A stretch of DNA of 64,000 nucleotides from Pedobacter segetis. GTDB taxonomy: Bacteria; Bacteroidota; Bacteroidia; Sphingobacteriales; Sphingobacteriaceae. The stretch covers positions 107,072-171,071 of the forward strand of contig NZ_JAEHFY010000008.1 of assembly GCF_016623585.1 (NCBI RefSeq), given 5' to 3'. Made by a program: the position numbers and the translations under genes. Shown here in pieces: positions 45,918 through 55,183 of the stretch; position 1 is the first letter of the stretch; the number at the start of each line of letters is the position of its first letter. The notes below the pieces were generated by a model. It was given only the letters and a program-made list of their open reading frames with translations, did no database searches and was not told where the DNA came from.

Positions 45918-47105
45918 TTATTTCTTAACTACTTCCCCCTCTTTCTTAGCGCCCAACAAACCTAAGCTCATTACAATGCTAGTAGCTAAAATAATCAAGA
46001 AGAGTAAACCGGTTTCTACGCCGTTTATCCTCATTTCTTTTGGTAAATTGTAAAATAATAAAATGCTGATCAGCCCTCTTGGCGTGATAAAAACAGAAGG
46101 GGAGAGCGGCATTTTGGCAACAAATTTTAGATAAAGCAGCCTGATGAGGTAAATTGCCCCTAAAATTAGCAAACCATATTGTATCAAGGTAAAATCTTGA
46201 AACTGCTCTATAATAATGGTAAACCCAAATATCACGAAGAAAAAAGTACGGATGATAAAGGCACTTTCTGCAGAGAGTTGATGTAGTTGTACTAAATCTT
46301 TAGAGATATTAGGGTAGATAAAATATTTTCTGAAAAACGGAATTCTAATTTCGTCTGCATTATTTAAGAATAGGCCAAAAGCCAAAACAATGATCAAGGC
46401 AGATAAATGGAAACTTTGCCCGATGGCATAAACCAAAACCAAAATAGAGATGATGAGAAAGAACTTTACATGATGGCTGATCCTACCGATAAGGTATAAC
46501 AGCAGCAAACAAGAAAGCATTGCAAATAAAATGATCAACACTAGCTCTATCCCTAAATTGGTAAAGGCAGCAATATTGTAGGTATCATTGCTGATGGCAA
46601 AATTGAAAAGGATAATCCCCGCTATATCAGAAAAGGAAGATTCATAAATAACAAACTCCCTTTGTGCCTTATTGATACTACTTACAGAAGGTATGGCAAT
46701 GGCCGAACTGATGATACTGAACGGGATGGCATTGATAAAACAAAGATAATAAGAATAGGAAGTAACCTGATGAAGTATGAAAGTTATTGCGGCTACGGTT
46801 ACCAATAAAATAATAACCGCAGAGAAAAATGCTTTTTTGATCAGCTTATTTTTATCACTATCGTACTTTAGGTCTAATGCACCTTCAAAAACAATAAGTA
46901 TAAGGCCTACGGTGCCCAAGGTGGGCAATATCTTTAAAAAATCAAATGTTTCTAATTGAAAATAGGTAACTATTTGCTTTAATCCGATCCCTAAAAAAAG
47001 CAATAATAAAACAGAGGGGATCTTTGTTTTTTTAGAAATCATGTCAAACAGGTAAGAGAAAATCACCAGTCCGCTAAGAAGTATTAATATGGTATATGTA
47101 GTCAT
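45918..47105 (-). CDS. Cation/proton antiporter (CPA1/NhaP-like)
   Basis: A 395-residue membrane protein with about 11-12 helices, resembling CPA-type Na+(K+)/H+ antiporters. The expected ND/DD ion-binding pair corresponds to SD here (ESSFSDIAG, Ser159-Asp160), an unusual substitution. No C-terminal TrkA domain is present. Probably an inner-membrane pH/cation transporter; ion specificity is open. Confidence 0.85.
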   Translation of the reverse strand: MTTYTILILLSGLVIFSYLFDMISKKTKIPSVLLLLFLGIGLKQIVTYFQLETFDFLKILPTLGTVGLILIVFEGALDLKYDSDKNKLIKKAFFSAVIILLVTVAAITFILHQVTSYSYYLCFINAIPFSIISSAIAIPSVSSINKAQREFVIYESSFSDIAGIILFNFAISNDTYNIAAFTNLGIELVLIILFAMLSCLLLLYLIGRISHHVKFFLIISILVLVYAIGQSFHLSALIIVLAFGLFLNNADEIRIPFFRKYFIYPNISKDLVQLHQLSAESAFIIRTFFFVIFGFTIIIEQFQDFTLIQYGLLILGAIYLIRLLYLKFVAKMPLSPSVFITPRGLISILLFYNLPKEMRINGVETGLLFLIILATSIVMSLGLLGAKKEGEVVKK

Positions 47106-47233
47106 AAAATATCTGCTACTGCAAATGCTAAGATAAACGAATTTTAGGATTATGATGCTTATATTTTGATTGCAGCAATTATCTAATGGTTATAGAATTG
47201 GATTTTAAGTAATTAATAATTAAATTATTTTCT

Positions 47234-47241
47234 TAAATTTG
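47234..47241 (+). promoter_or_regulatory. Putative -7 box of the symporter-racemase operon
   Basis: TAAATTTG, a full match to TAnnTTTG, lies 61 nt upstream of the first gene's ATG. The -33 region is AT-rich without a clear TTG. No hairpin or riboswitch was recognised in the leader. Confidence 0.4.
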
Positions 47242-47302
47242 CTTACTTCACGCCGTCTGGTCTTAGAGGGCATTGTTTCTTTTTAAAAATCAAAAAAATA
47301 TT

Positions 47303-48754
47303 ATGCACTGGATAGATGCCAGCATTTTTATACTTTATATGATAAGCCTTGTTGCTATCGGTTTTCACTTCATGAGGAAAAATCAGGATGCTGATGATTA
47401 TTTTGTGAGTGGAAGAAACATGACCCGCTGGCATATTGGTCTTTCTGTGGTTGCAACTGATGTTGGTGGGGGGTTTTCTATAGGTTTAGGAGGATTGGGT
47501 TTTATGACGGGGCTTTCAGGTTCTTGGATGTTATTTACCGGTTTAATTGGTGCATGGTTAAGTGCCGTTATCCTTATTCCTAAAATTTATAAGCTAGGAA
47601 GCGAGAGCAAATTCATGACTTTCCCTCAAGTTTTCAATCACTTTTTTAATAGAAAAGTTGCTTTTATTGCGGGCATTATTTCTGCAATAGGGTATTTAGG
47701 TTTTACAAGTTCGCAAATATTAGCAGGCGCAAAACTGGCTTCGGCATCTTTTGATGGATTAAGCATGACCACAGCTTTGTTGATTATGGGTGGCATTACC
47801 GTTGGCTATACTGTTTTGGGTGGTATGAAAGCAGTAATTTATACTGATACCATTCAATGGATCGTATTAATTGGCGGATTATTTTTTGTTGGTTTACCCT
47901 TAGCCTATTATGCAGTGGGCGGTTATGAAACCATTACCCAAACTTTAAGACCAGAATTTTTCTCTTTGACCAATGTATCTTGGCAAACCGTTGTTAATTG
48001 GACAGTAACCATTATCCCTATTTGGTTTGTGGGGATGACACTCTATCAGAGAATTTATGCCAGTAAAAGCGAAAAAGAAGCTAAAAAAGCTTGGTTTATA
48101 GCTGGGCTTTTTGAATGGCCAATTATGGCTTTTATGGGCGTTTTGTTAGGATTGTTTGCAAGAGTAGCAGCAGAAAATGGAATGTTTGCCGGTATTGGCT
48201 TCGCTACTGCAAATGCTATGGATCCAGAAATGGGTTTACCCTTATTATTGAAACAAATATTGCCCATTGGTTTGTTGGGCATCATGATGTCGGTTTATTT
48301 TTCTGCGATTTTATCAACGGCAGATAGTTGTTTAATGGCTGCATCAGGTAATGTTTTAACAGATATAATTTCTGTATTGAGGAAAAAGCCTTTAAACGAT
48401 GGTCATCTTTTGAAGCTTTCCCAATTGTTAACTTTTGTTTTAGGTATAATAGCTATTGTTTTAGCCTCTATGATGGAAAATGTACTTAATATGATGCTTT
48501 ATAGTTATGCGTTTATGGTTTCGGGTTTGTTAATTCCGTTGATAGCGGCGGTATTTTTTAAGCAAACAAACTCAAAAGCAGCTTTGATGGCAATGCTAGG
48601 CGGTGGCTTTACTACCCTATTTCTTACTTTATTTATTAAAAACCTGCCATTAGGCTTAGACCCAAACCTGTTTGGGATTACGGTGTCATTATTGTTGTTC
48701 TTCATAGGGTTAATGGTTTTCCCACAAAAAAAACCAGCCTTAAAAATTAATTAA
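47303..48754 (+). CDS. Sodium:solute symporter (SSS family)
   Basis: A 483-residue transporter with about 13 membrane helices of the SSS (PutP-like) family. Typical segments are DYFVSGRNM in the first loop, the helix 2 ATDVGGGFSIGLGGLG and SAILSTADSCLMAASGN in the conserved helix 8/9 region. The substrate is unknown; in this operon an amino acid or N-acyl amino acid is plausible. ATG 47303 fits the family N-terminus better than the upstream TTG 47273. The next gene's ATG follows its stop directly. Confidence 0.92.
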   Translation: MHWIDASIFILYMISLVAIGFHFMRKNQDADDYFVSGRNMTRWHIGLSVVATDVGGGFSIGLGGLGFMTGLSGSWMLFTGLIGAWLSAVILIPKIYKLGSESKFMTFPQVFNHFFNRKVAFIAGIISAIGYLGFTSSQILAGAKLASASFDGLSMTTALLIMGGITVGYTVLGGMKAVIYTDTIQWIVLIGGLFFVGLPLAYYAVGGYETITQTLRPEFFSLTNVSWQTVVNWTVTIIPIWFVGMTLYQRIYASKSEKEAKKAWFIAGLFEWPIMAFMGVLLGLFARVAAENGMFAGIGFATANAMDPEMGLPLLLKQILPIGLLGIMMSVYFSAILSTADSCLMAASGNVLTDIISVLRKKPLNDGHLLKLSQLLTFVLGIIAIVLASMMENVLNMMLYSYAFMVSGLLIPLIAAVFFKQTNSKAALMAMLGGGFTTLFLTLFIKNLPLGLDPNLFGITVSLLLFFIGLMVFPQKKPALKIN

Positions 48755-49183
48755 ATGGAATTTAAGATCATAAATAAATCAACAAAAGAAGATGAAAGCT
48801 TTAGCAATGATGCCATTGCATCGTTTTTAGAACTTCATTTGGGCCGTTACGGCGATAAAAAAGCCGATATTTTAAAATGTATTGCTTATGTTTTCGATAA
48901 AGGAGGTGCAATTACTTTAGCTATCGATAACCAACAGATCATTGGTGCGGTTGTGATCAACGAAACCGGGATGAAAGATTACATCCCAGAAAACATATTG
49001 GTTTATATTGCCGTACATGAAAACCAGAGAGGGAAGGGCATGGGCAGTAAATTGATGGAAAAAGCCATAGAAAATGCTAAAGGAAGCATTGCCTTGCATG
49101 TGGAGCCAGATAACCCTGCAAAAAAATTATATGAGCGTTTAGGCTTTACCAATAAGTATTTAGAAATGCGTTTAAAACGATGA
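48755..49183 (+). CDS. GNAT family N-acetyltransferase
   Basis: A 142-residue acetyltransferase with the acetyl-CoA pyrophosphate-binding motif ENQRGKGMGSKLM and a C-terminal ARLYERLGF-like segment (AKKLYERLGFTNKY). It has 0-nt spacing to the symporter and a 4-nt ATGA overlap with the amidohydrolase, so expression is tightly coupled. The substrate may be an amino acid handled by the neighbours, with the amidohydrolase as the opposing deacylase (inference). Confidence 0.92.
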   Translation: MEFKIINKSTKEDESFSNDAIASFLELHLGRYGDKKADILKCIAYVFDKGGAITLAIDNQQIIGAVVINETGMKDYIPENILVYIAVHENQRGKGMGSKLMEKAIENAKGSIALHVEPDNPAKKLYERLGFTNKYLEMRLKR

Positions 49184-50319
49184 ATCTAGTTTTAGATCAT
49201 CTTGTATCTGTAAGAAGGCACTTGCACCAAAACCCCGATATTTCTGGTTTTGAAGAAAAAACCTCGGAATTTCTTTTAACGGAATTTATAAAGTTGAACA
49301 CTTCAGAAATTATTGAAAAAATAGCGGGATTTGGCTTTTTGGTAGTTTTTGATAGCAAAATTGAGGGCGATTCTTTATTATTTAGGGCAGAATTAGACGG
49401 TTTGCCTATCCAAGAAACTTCAGAACTCCCTTATAAATCTACCATAAATGGTAAAGGGCATCAATGCGGGCATGATGGGCACATGACCATTTTATTGGGG
49501 CTAGCTTTGTTTTTGACTAAACATCCCATACAAAAAGGTAAAGTAAGTTTGTTGTTTCAGCCTGCAGAAGAAACCGGAGAGGGCGCAACCGCGGTTATCA
49601 CCGACAAAAAATTTGCTAATCTTAAATTTGATGAGGTTTTTGCGCTCCATAATTTGCCCGGATATGATTATGGAGCCATCGTGGTAAAAGAGAATGCTTT
49701 TACGGCCGCCGTAAAAAGCATGGTGATAAAACTAGAAGGCAAAACCGCACACGCCGCCGAACCAGAAAACGGAATTAACCCAGCTTTGGCTGTGGCCGAT
49801 ATTTTGCAAAAAGTAGAGGCTTTAAACTTTAACCATCCAAAGGATGATAATTTTAAACTAGCAACCCTGATCTATGTAAATATCGGAAGCATGGCTTACG
49901 GAGTCTCTGCTGCCGATGCAGAGCTACATTACACCACCAGAAGTTGGAGCAATGAAAATCTGGATGATCTGGTATCCGATATTTTAGATATTGTAGCCAG
50001 CGTTGCTGCAAATCATCGGCTTAAAGCCAAACACTTTTTCTTAGAGAATTTTTACGCAAACATTAACGATAAAAATAGTGTAGGTATAGTAAGAAAAGCA
50101 GCCGATAATTTGGGTTTGCAACTTTTAGAAAATGATTTCCCTTTTAAATGGGGAGAAGATTTTGGGTATTTCACAAAAAAATATAAAGGGTGCTTATTTG
50201 GTTTAGGTGCAGGTAAAGAGCATCCCGCACTACACCATCCCGATTATGATTTCCCCGATGAGATTATAGAAACCGGGATAAATATTTTTAAGGGCATCAT
50301 CAAAGAAAGGTTAGGATAA
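49180..50319 (+). CDS. M20D family amidohydrolase (N-acyl-amino acid hydrolase type)
   Basis: A 379-residue peptidase M20 family metallohydrolase, closest to the hippurate/IAA-amino acid hydrolase subgroup. Metal ligands: Cys96 and His98 in CGHDGH, Glu130-Glu131 in PAEETGEGA, a His in ALHNLPG, and the C-terminal HHPDYDFPDE. Between them is the dimerisation domain (GKTAHAAEPENGINPA). It presumably releases amino acids from N-acyl conjugates; it overlaps the GNAT gene by 4 nt and abuts the racemase. Confidence 0.93.
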   Translation: MNLVLDHLVSVRRHLHQNPDISGFEEKTSEFLLTEFIKLNTSEIIEKIAGFGFLVVFDSKIEGDSLLFRAELDGLPIQETSELPYKSTINGKGHQCGHDGHMTILLGLALFLTKHPIQKGKVSLLFQPAEETGEGATAVITDKKFANLKFDEVFALHNLPGYDYGAIVVKENAFTAAVKSMVIKLEGKTAHAAEPENGINPALAVADILQKVEALNFNHPKDDNFKLATLIYVNIGSMAYGVSAADAELHYTTRSWSNENLDDLVSDILDIVASVAANHRLKAKHFFLENFYANINDKNSVGIVRKAADNLGLQLLENDFPFKWGEDFGYFTKKYKGCLFGLGAGKEHPALHHPDYDFPDEIIETGINIFKGIIKERLG

Positions 50320-51468
50320 ATGTTTGAAACATCAGCTTTAAGCATCAGCAGTTCTGCATATCAAAACAATATAGCTTTTATAAAAAAGCGCTGTGGCGAT
50401 GGCGTACGTTTTTGCAGCGTGGTAAAAGGGAATGCTTATGGGCATGGCCTGGTGCCTTTTGTGAAGATGGCTTATCAAAACGGAGTAGATTATTTTGCGG
50501 TTTATTCATCAGCAGAAGCTTTTGAGATAAAAAATGCACTGCCCAATGCCGATTTAATCATTATGGGGATGACGGATGAAAACTCTTTGAATTGGGCAAT
50601 CTCCAATGCTGTAGAGTTTTTTATTTTCGATTTTGAAAAACTAAAATTGGCTTTAAAAATCGCTTCTCAACTAAATAAAAAAGCTAAAATCCATATAGAA
50701 GTAGAAACAGGGATGAATAGGACCGGTTTTTTAATCAGCGAATTAACTGAGGTTTTTAACTTTATAAAACAACATTCAAACTTTATTGAACTAACTGGTT
50801 TTGCAACTCATTATGCAGGTGCAGAAAGTTTGGTAAACGATTTTCGGGTTCGGGAGCAGATTAATTTATTTACCGAAGCGCAAAATCTGCTGTTACAATC
50901 GGCCTTAAAGCCCAAATATATTCATAGTGCTTGTTCTGCCGCAATGATGAACTACCCAGAAACCATCAGTAATATGGTAAGGATCGGGATCATGCAATAT
51001 GGGTTTTGGCCAAATGAAGAAACCTTGATCAGGTATAACGGAAATAGTAGGGAAAATGACGGTACTTTAAACCGTTTGATGAGTTGGAGCAGTAAAGTGA
51101 TGACGCTTAAACGAATAAAAAAGGGCGATTACGTGGGTTATAACACCAGTTTTCAGGCTTACGCCGATATGACTTTAGCCGTAATACCAGTTGGTTATGC
51201 TTATGGCTATAGCCGAAGTTTGAGCAACAGCGGTAAAGTTTTAATAAGAGGAGAGGAAGCACCAATTTGTGGTATCGTAAACATGAACGCACTCTGTGTA
51301 GATGTTTCTCATATTGATGATGTTAAGATTAACGATGATGTTATCTTGATTGGCTCTCAAGCAGGCAAAACCATTTCTGTGGCATCATTTGGGAATATGA
51401 GCGATCAGCTGAACTACGAATTACTTACCCGTTTACCTTATGATATCCCAAGAACAATATTAGATTAA
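50320..51468 (+). CDS. Alanine racemase-family protein (stand-alone)
   Basis: A 382-residue fold-type III PLP racemase. The PLP lysine is Lys36 in VVKGNAYGHG; the opposite-face tyrosine is retained in VGYNTSF. In many Bacteroidota the housekeeping Alr is fused to MurF, so this unfused copy may be specialised; the normal GYADGxPR is GYAYGYSR here. Its ATG follows the amidohydrolase stop directly, and its stop overlaps the next ATG by one base. Confidence 0.9.
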   Translation: MFETSALSISSSAYQNNIAFIKKRCGDGVRFCSVVKGNAYGHGLVPFVKMAYQNGVDYFAVYSSAEAFEIKNALPNADLIIMGMTDENSLNWAISNAVEFFIFDFEKLKLALKIASQLNKKAKIHIEVETGMNRTGFLISELTEVFNFIKQHSNFIELTGFATHYAGAESLVNDFRVREQINLFTEAQNLLLQSALKPKYIHSACSAAMMNYPETISNMVRIGIMQYGFWPNEETLIRYNGNSRENDGTLNRLMSWSSKVMTLKRIKKGDYVGYNTSFQAYADMTLAVIPVGYAYGYSRSLSNSGKVLIRGEEAPICGIVNMNALCVDVSHIDDVKINDDVILIGSQAGKTISVASFGNMSDQLNYELLTRLPYDIPRTILD

Positions 51469-52538
51469 TGGCATATTTAAAATTATATAAAGAAAAACTA
51501 GCGCACAATTATTCGATGCTAGAAAAATGGTTTACAGATAATGATGTGGAGTGGGGAGTTGTGTCTAAATTATTGTGCGGCAATCAGTTATATTTGCAAG
51601 AATTGGTTAAACTTGGCGTTACCGAGTTTCATGATACCAGGATAAGCAACTTAAAGATGATCAAAAAGGTGGCACCAAAAGCCCAAACGGTTTATATCAA
51701 ACCGCCCGCAAAACGGACTATCCCAAGCATTATCAAATATGCAGATGTTAGTTTTAATACTGATTATACCACAATCAAGATGCTAAGCGCAGAAGCGGTA
51801 AAGCAAAATAAAACGCATAAGATCATTATCATGATAGAAATGGGCGATCTTAGGGAAGGTGTGGTTGGCGAAAATTTGTTGGATTTTTACGATCAAGTTA
51901 TCCATTCGCCAAACATAAATATTGTAGGCTTGGGCACAAACCTGAACTGTTTAAACGGCATCTTGCCATCGCAAGACAAATTGATCCAACTGAGTTTGTA
52001 CAAACAATTGATAGAGGCAAAATTTAATATAAAGATCCCATGGATCTCTGGCGGAACAAGCGTAACCGTTCCGCTATTGATAAAGGAGCAATTACCAAAA
52101 CAAATCAATCATTTTAGGGTGGGAGAGGTGTTGTTCTTCGGCCTCGATTTATTTACCAACCAAACCATAGTTGGGATGAACAACGATGTTTTTAGGTTAT
52201 ATACCGAGATTATAGAACTGTATGAAAAGCCCAAAGTGCCCTCCGGCGACCAAGGTTTTAACGTAGCCGGAGAAACACCAAATTACCCAAAAGAAGATTA
52301 TGGGAAACATTCTTACAGGGCCATTTTAGATATAGGTTTGTTAGATTGCAATCCTCAATATTTGATTCCCGATGATGAAAACATTACCATAATTGAAGCA
52401 AGCTCTGATATGTTGGTGCTAGATGTGCATCAGAATGATGCGGGTTATAAAGTTGGGGATACCATCAGCTTTAAGCTAAAGTATATGGGCGTTTTAGGGA
52501 TCATGAACTCTGATTATGTGGATAAGGTTTTAGAGTAG
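51468..52538 (+). CDS. Ornithine racemase-like PLP enzyme (Orr family)
   Basis: A 356-residue fold-type III PLP enzyme of the alanine/ornithine racemase family; PLP lysine Lys34 in VVSKLLCGN. It shares recognisable segments with the clostridial ornithine racemase Orr: IIMIEMGDLREG, FRVGEVLFFG, IVGMNNDVF and the C-terminal SDYVDKVLE. It is last of five coupled genes. Ornithine is the best-known substrate of the family, but lysine or another basic amino acid is possible. Confidence 0.85.
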   Translation: MAYLKLYKEKLAHNYSMLEKWFTDNDVEWGVVSKLLCGNQLYLQELVKLGVTEFHDTRISNLKMIKKVAPKAQTVYIKPPAKRTIPSIIKYADVSFNTDYTTIKMLSAEAVKQNKTHKIIIMIEMGDLREGVVGENLLDFYDQVIHSPNINIVGLGTNLNCLNGILPSQDKLIQLSLYKQLIEAKFNIKIPWISGGTSVTVPLLIKEQLPKQINHFRVGEVLFFGLDLFTNQTIVGMNNDVFRLYTEIIELYEKPKVPSGDQGFNVAGETPNYPKEDYGKHSYRAILDIGLLDCNPQYLIPDDENITIIEASSDMLVLDVHQNDAGYKVGDTISFKLKYMGVLGIMNSDYVDKVLE

Positions 52539-52565
52539 ATTACATTTTTGCTTAAATATCCCTAT

Positions 52566-52607
52566 GCTCCCCTTCGACTTCGCTCCCCTTCGACTTCGCT
52601 CAGGGGC
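52566..52607. repeat. Tandem 16-bp repeat related to the 56.7-kb array
   Basis: Two copies of GCTCCCCTTCGACTTC (52566-52581, 52582-52597) followed by GCTCAGGGGC. The CTTCGACTTCGCTC core is the reverse complement of the core of the array at 56680-56890. It sits between convergent genes. Confidence 0.75.
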
Positions 52608-52733
52608 AACACCTCCTTTAATTGTTCATTAAATTATGAGGTTTAACGTTGTTTAAAATATATTAACCTTCATCATAACAATGGTAATCAGCATGATGGA
52701 GGTGCGAGGGCAAGAGGTGTTCTGATTCAAAAT

Positions 52734-54218
52734 CTATCTTTTCTTCAAGATCAAACCCGCTTCTTTAGCCACCACTTGGCCAGAAATTATTGAGGGGGGA
52801 ACACCTGGGCCAGGAACGGTTAATTGGCCGGTATATAAAAGATTATCGATTTTTTTAGCTTTCATAGATGGTTTAAAAAAAGCTGTTTGAGATAAGGTAT
52901 TTGCCAAACCGTAAGCATTTCCTTTAAAAGAGTGATAATCGTTCACAAAATCATTCATGGCGTAGCTGCGTTTTACAATTTCATGCCCACGTATGGTTTG
53001 CCCTGTGATTTTCTCAAACCTATCCATCATGATCTGATAATATTTCTCCCTCAATTCTTCGGTATCTTTTAATCCGGGAGCTAAGGGGATTAAAAAGAAC
53101 AAGTTTTCTTTCCCTTCCGGAGCAGCATCTAGATCTGTTTTAGAAACACAAGAAACATAGAATAAGGGTTTACTGGGCCATTGTGGTTCTGTATAGATCT
53201 CTTTTGCGTGTTGGTCTAAATCTTCATCAAAAAATAAATTATGATGTTGTATGCCTTCAATTTTTTTATCCAAACCGATATAAAATAGTAGAGAAGAAGG
53301 CGACATTACCCTGCTGTCCCAATATTTTTTATCGTAATTCCTGTATTTTTTCTCTATCAGGTTTTGTTCTATAAAATGATAATCGCCAGCGGCAACCACA
53401 AAATCGGTTTCAAAATTACCTTTAGAGGTGATCAGTTTTTTGGCCGTTCCGTTCTCTATTTCAATCTTTTTAACTTCTGTATCGAGCATTATTTTTACAC
53501 CTTGGCTTTCTGCAACCTTTACCATGGCTTTAACAATTTCATACATCCCGCCCATGGGGTACCAAGTTCCCAGGGCTAAATCTGCGTGGTTCATTAGGCT
53601 GTACATAGCCGGGATTTTTTGTGCCGTTGCACCTAAAAACAGTACCGGGAATTCTAAGAGTTGTATGAGCTTCGGATTGGTAAAATACTGGCGTACATGT
53701 TTACTCATGGGTTTCAACATGTGTATCCTTATGCTTTCTATCAATAACCTAATATCTATAAACTCGGTAATGGAGTGGGAAGGCCTAAAAACATAATCGC
53801 CCATGGCAGATTTATATTTATAAGCCGCTTGATCCATAAATTTTCTTAAACCAATGCTGCTCCCTTTTTCATATTTTTCAAAAAGAGCTTCCAATTGTTC
53901 CATATTGGCAGGGATATCCATAAAATCATCCTTGCCAAAATAAACCCTGTAACCGGGGTCTAATCTTTTTAGATCATAAAAATCGCTTACTTTTTTCCCG
54001 AACAAGGCAAAATAATTCTCAAAAACATCGGGCATCCAATACCAGCTTGGGCCCATATCAAAGGTAAAACCCTCACTTTTCCATAACCTGGCCCTGCCAC
54101 CTGCTTGGTTATTTTTTTCGATGATGGTAACGCCATAACCTTGCTTTGCTAAAACCGCCGCCGCTGCCAAACCAGAAAAACCCGAACCTATGATATGTAC
54201 TTTAAAATTTTGTTGCAT
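52734..54218 (-). CDS. crtI: Phytoene desaturase
   Basis: A 494-residue FAD-dependent CrtI-type desaturase converting phytoene to lycopene. The N-terminal dinucleotide motif VHIIGSGFSGLAAAAVLAKQ and GGRARLWKSEGFTFDMGPS are typical, as is the C-terminal TVPGPGVPPSIISG. It diverges from crtB with 95 nt between the start codons, the usual Bacteroidota arrangement variant. Confidence 0.95.
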   Translation of the reverse strand: MQQNFKVHIIGSGFSGLAAAAVLAKQGYGVTIIEKNNQAGGRARLWKSEGFTFDMGPSWYWMPDVFENYFALFGKKVSDFYDLKRLDPGYRVYFGKDDFMDIPANMEQLEALFEKYEKGSSIGLRKFMDQAAYKYKSAMGDYVFRPSHSITEFIDIRLLIESIRIHMLKPMSKHVRQYFTNPKLIQLLEFPVLFLGATAQKIPAMYSLMNHADLALGTWYPMGGMYEIVKAMVKVAESQGVKIMLDTEVKKIEIENGTAKKLITSKGNFETDFVVAAGDYHFIEQNLIEKKYRNYDKKYWDSRVMSPSSLLFYIGLDKKIEGIQHHNLFFDEDLDQHAKEIYTEPQWPSKPLFYVSCVSKTDLDAAPEGKENLFFLIPLAPGLKDTEELREKYYQIMMDRFEKITGQTIRGHEIVKRSYAMNDFVNDYHSFKGNAYGLANTLSQTAFFKPSMKAKKIDNLLYTGQLTVPGPGVPPSIISGQVVAKEAGLILKKR

Positions 54219-54313
54219 GTTCTTAAAATCCGAAATTAAAGATTTTGTTTGTAGCTTTTGAAAACAATTTGAGCTAAAAAACCTTAATTTGCTAAAAAAA
54301 CGTTTAAGCCTTT

Positions 54314-55147
54314 ATGGATCTTTATAATGAAACCTGTTTAGAGTGCAGTAAAATCATTACCAATAAATACAGCACTTCTTTTAGCTTGGGCATAAAGGCG
54401 TTTCATCTAAGATTTCAATATCCTATTTACGCTATTTATGGCTTTGTGCGTTTTGCCGATGAAATTGTAGATACTTTTCACGATAAAGATAAGGCGTATC
54501 TTATTAAAAAATTTAGGGATGATACCCAAGAAGCCATAGAACAGAAAATAAGTTTAAATCCTGTTTTACAATCTTTTCAAATAGTAGTTAATAAATATCA
54601 TATTGAGTATGAGCTGATCGATGCCTTTTTAAGATCTATGGAAATGGATTTGGATAAAACCGCCTATACCGATGAAAGCTATAAAGAATACATTTATGGA
54701 TCGGCGGAAGTGATTGGTTTAATGTGTTTAAGGATATTTTGTGAGGGCGATGATGCCAATTATCAAAAATTATTGCCAAAGGCCAGGAGCTTAGGTTCGG
54801 CATTTCAAAAGATCAATTTCTTAAGGGATATCAAAGCCGATTTTGATGAAAGGGGACGCACTTATTTCCCGAAAGTAGATTTTAAGAATTTCTCTGAAAA
54901 AGATAAGCAAGAGATTGAAGCAGACATTAAGGTAGATTTTGATGATGCTTTTGAAGGCATAAAAAATTTGCCAAACGGTTCTAAATTAGGCGTTTATATT
55001 GCCTATTTGTATTACTTAGAACTATTTAAAAAGATAAAAAATACGCCCGCAAATATCATTTCTAATAAGAGGATTAGGGTTTCTGATAGCCAAAAGTTAA
55101 TTTTGATGGCCCAGGCTATTGTAAAAAATAAACTAAACTATGTTTAG
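54314..55147 (+). CDS. crtB: Phytoene synthase
   Basis: A 277-residue squalene/phytoene synthase joining two GGPP molecules. The Asp-rich motifs are FADEIVDTFHD (first) and NFLRDIKADFDERGRTYFP (second). It is first in the plus-strand run crtB, secreted unknown, cyclase, b5-like protein. Confidence 0.95.
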   Translation: MDLYNETCLECSKIITNKYSTSFSLGIKAFHLRFQYPIYAIYGFVRFADEIVDTFHDKDKAYLIKKFRDDTQEAIEQKISLNPVLQSFQIVVNKYHIEYELIDAFLRSMEMDLDKTAYTDESYKEYIYGSAEVIGLMCLRIFCEGDDANYQKLLPKARSLGSAFQKINFLRDIKADFDERGRTYFPKVDFKNFSEKDKQEIEADIKVDFDDAFEGIKNLPNGSKLGVYIAYLYYLELFKKIKNTPANIISNKRIRVSDSQKLILMAQAIVKNKLNYV

Positions 55148-55183
55148 GTATTTCTCGTTAATGAAGATACCAAACAGCAGAAA

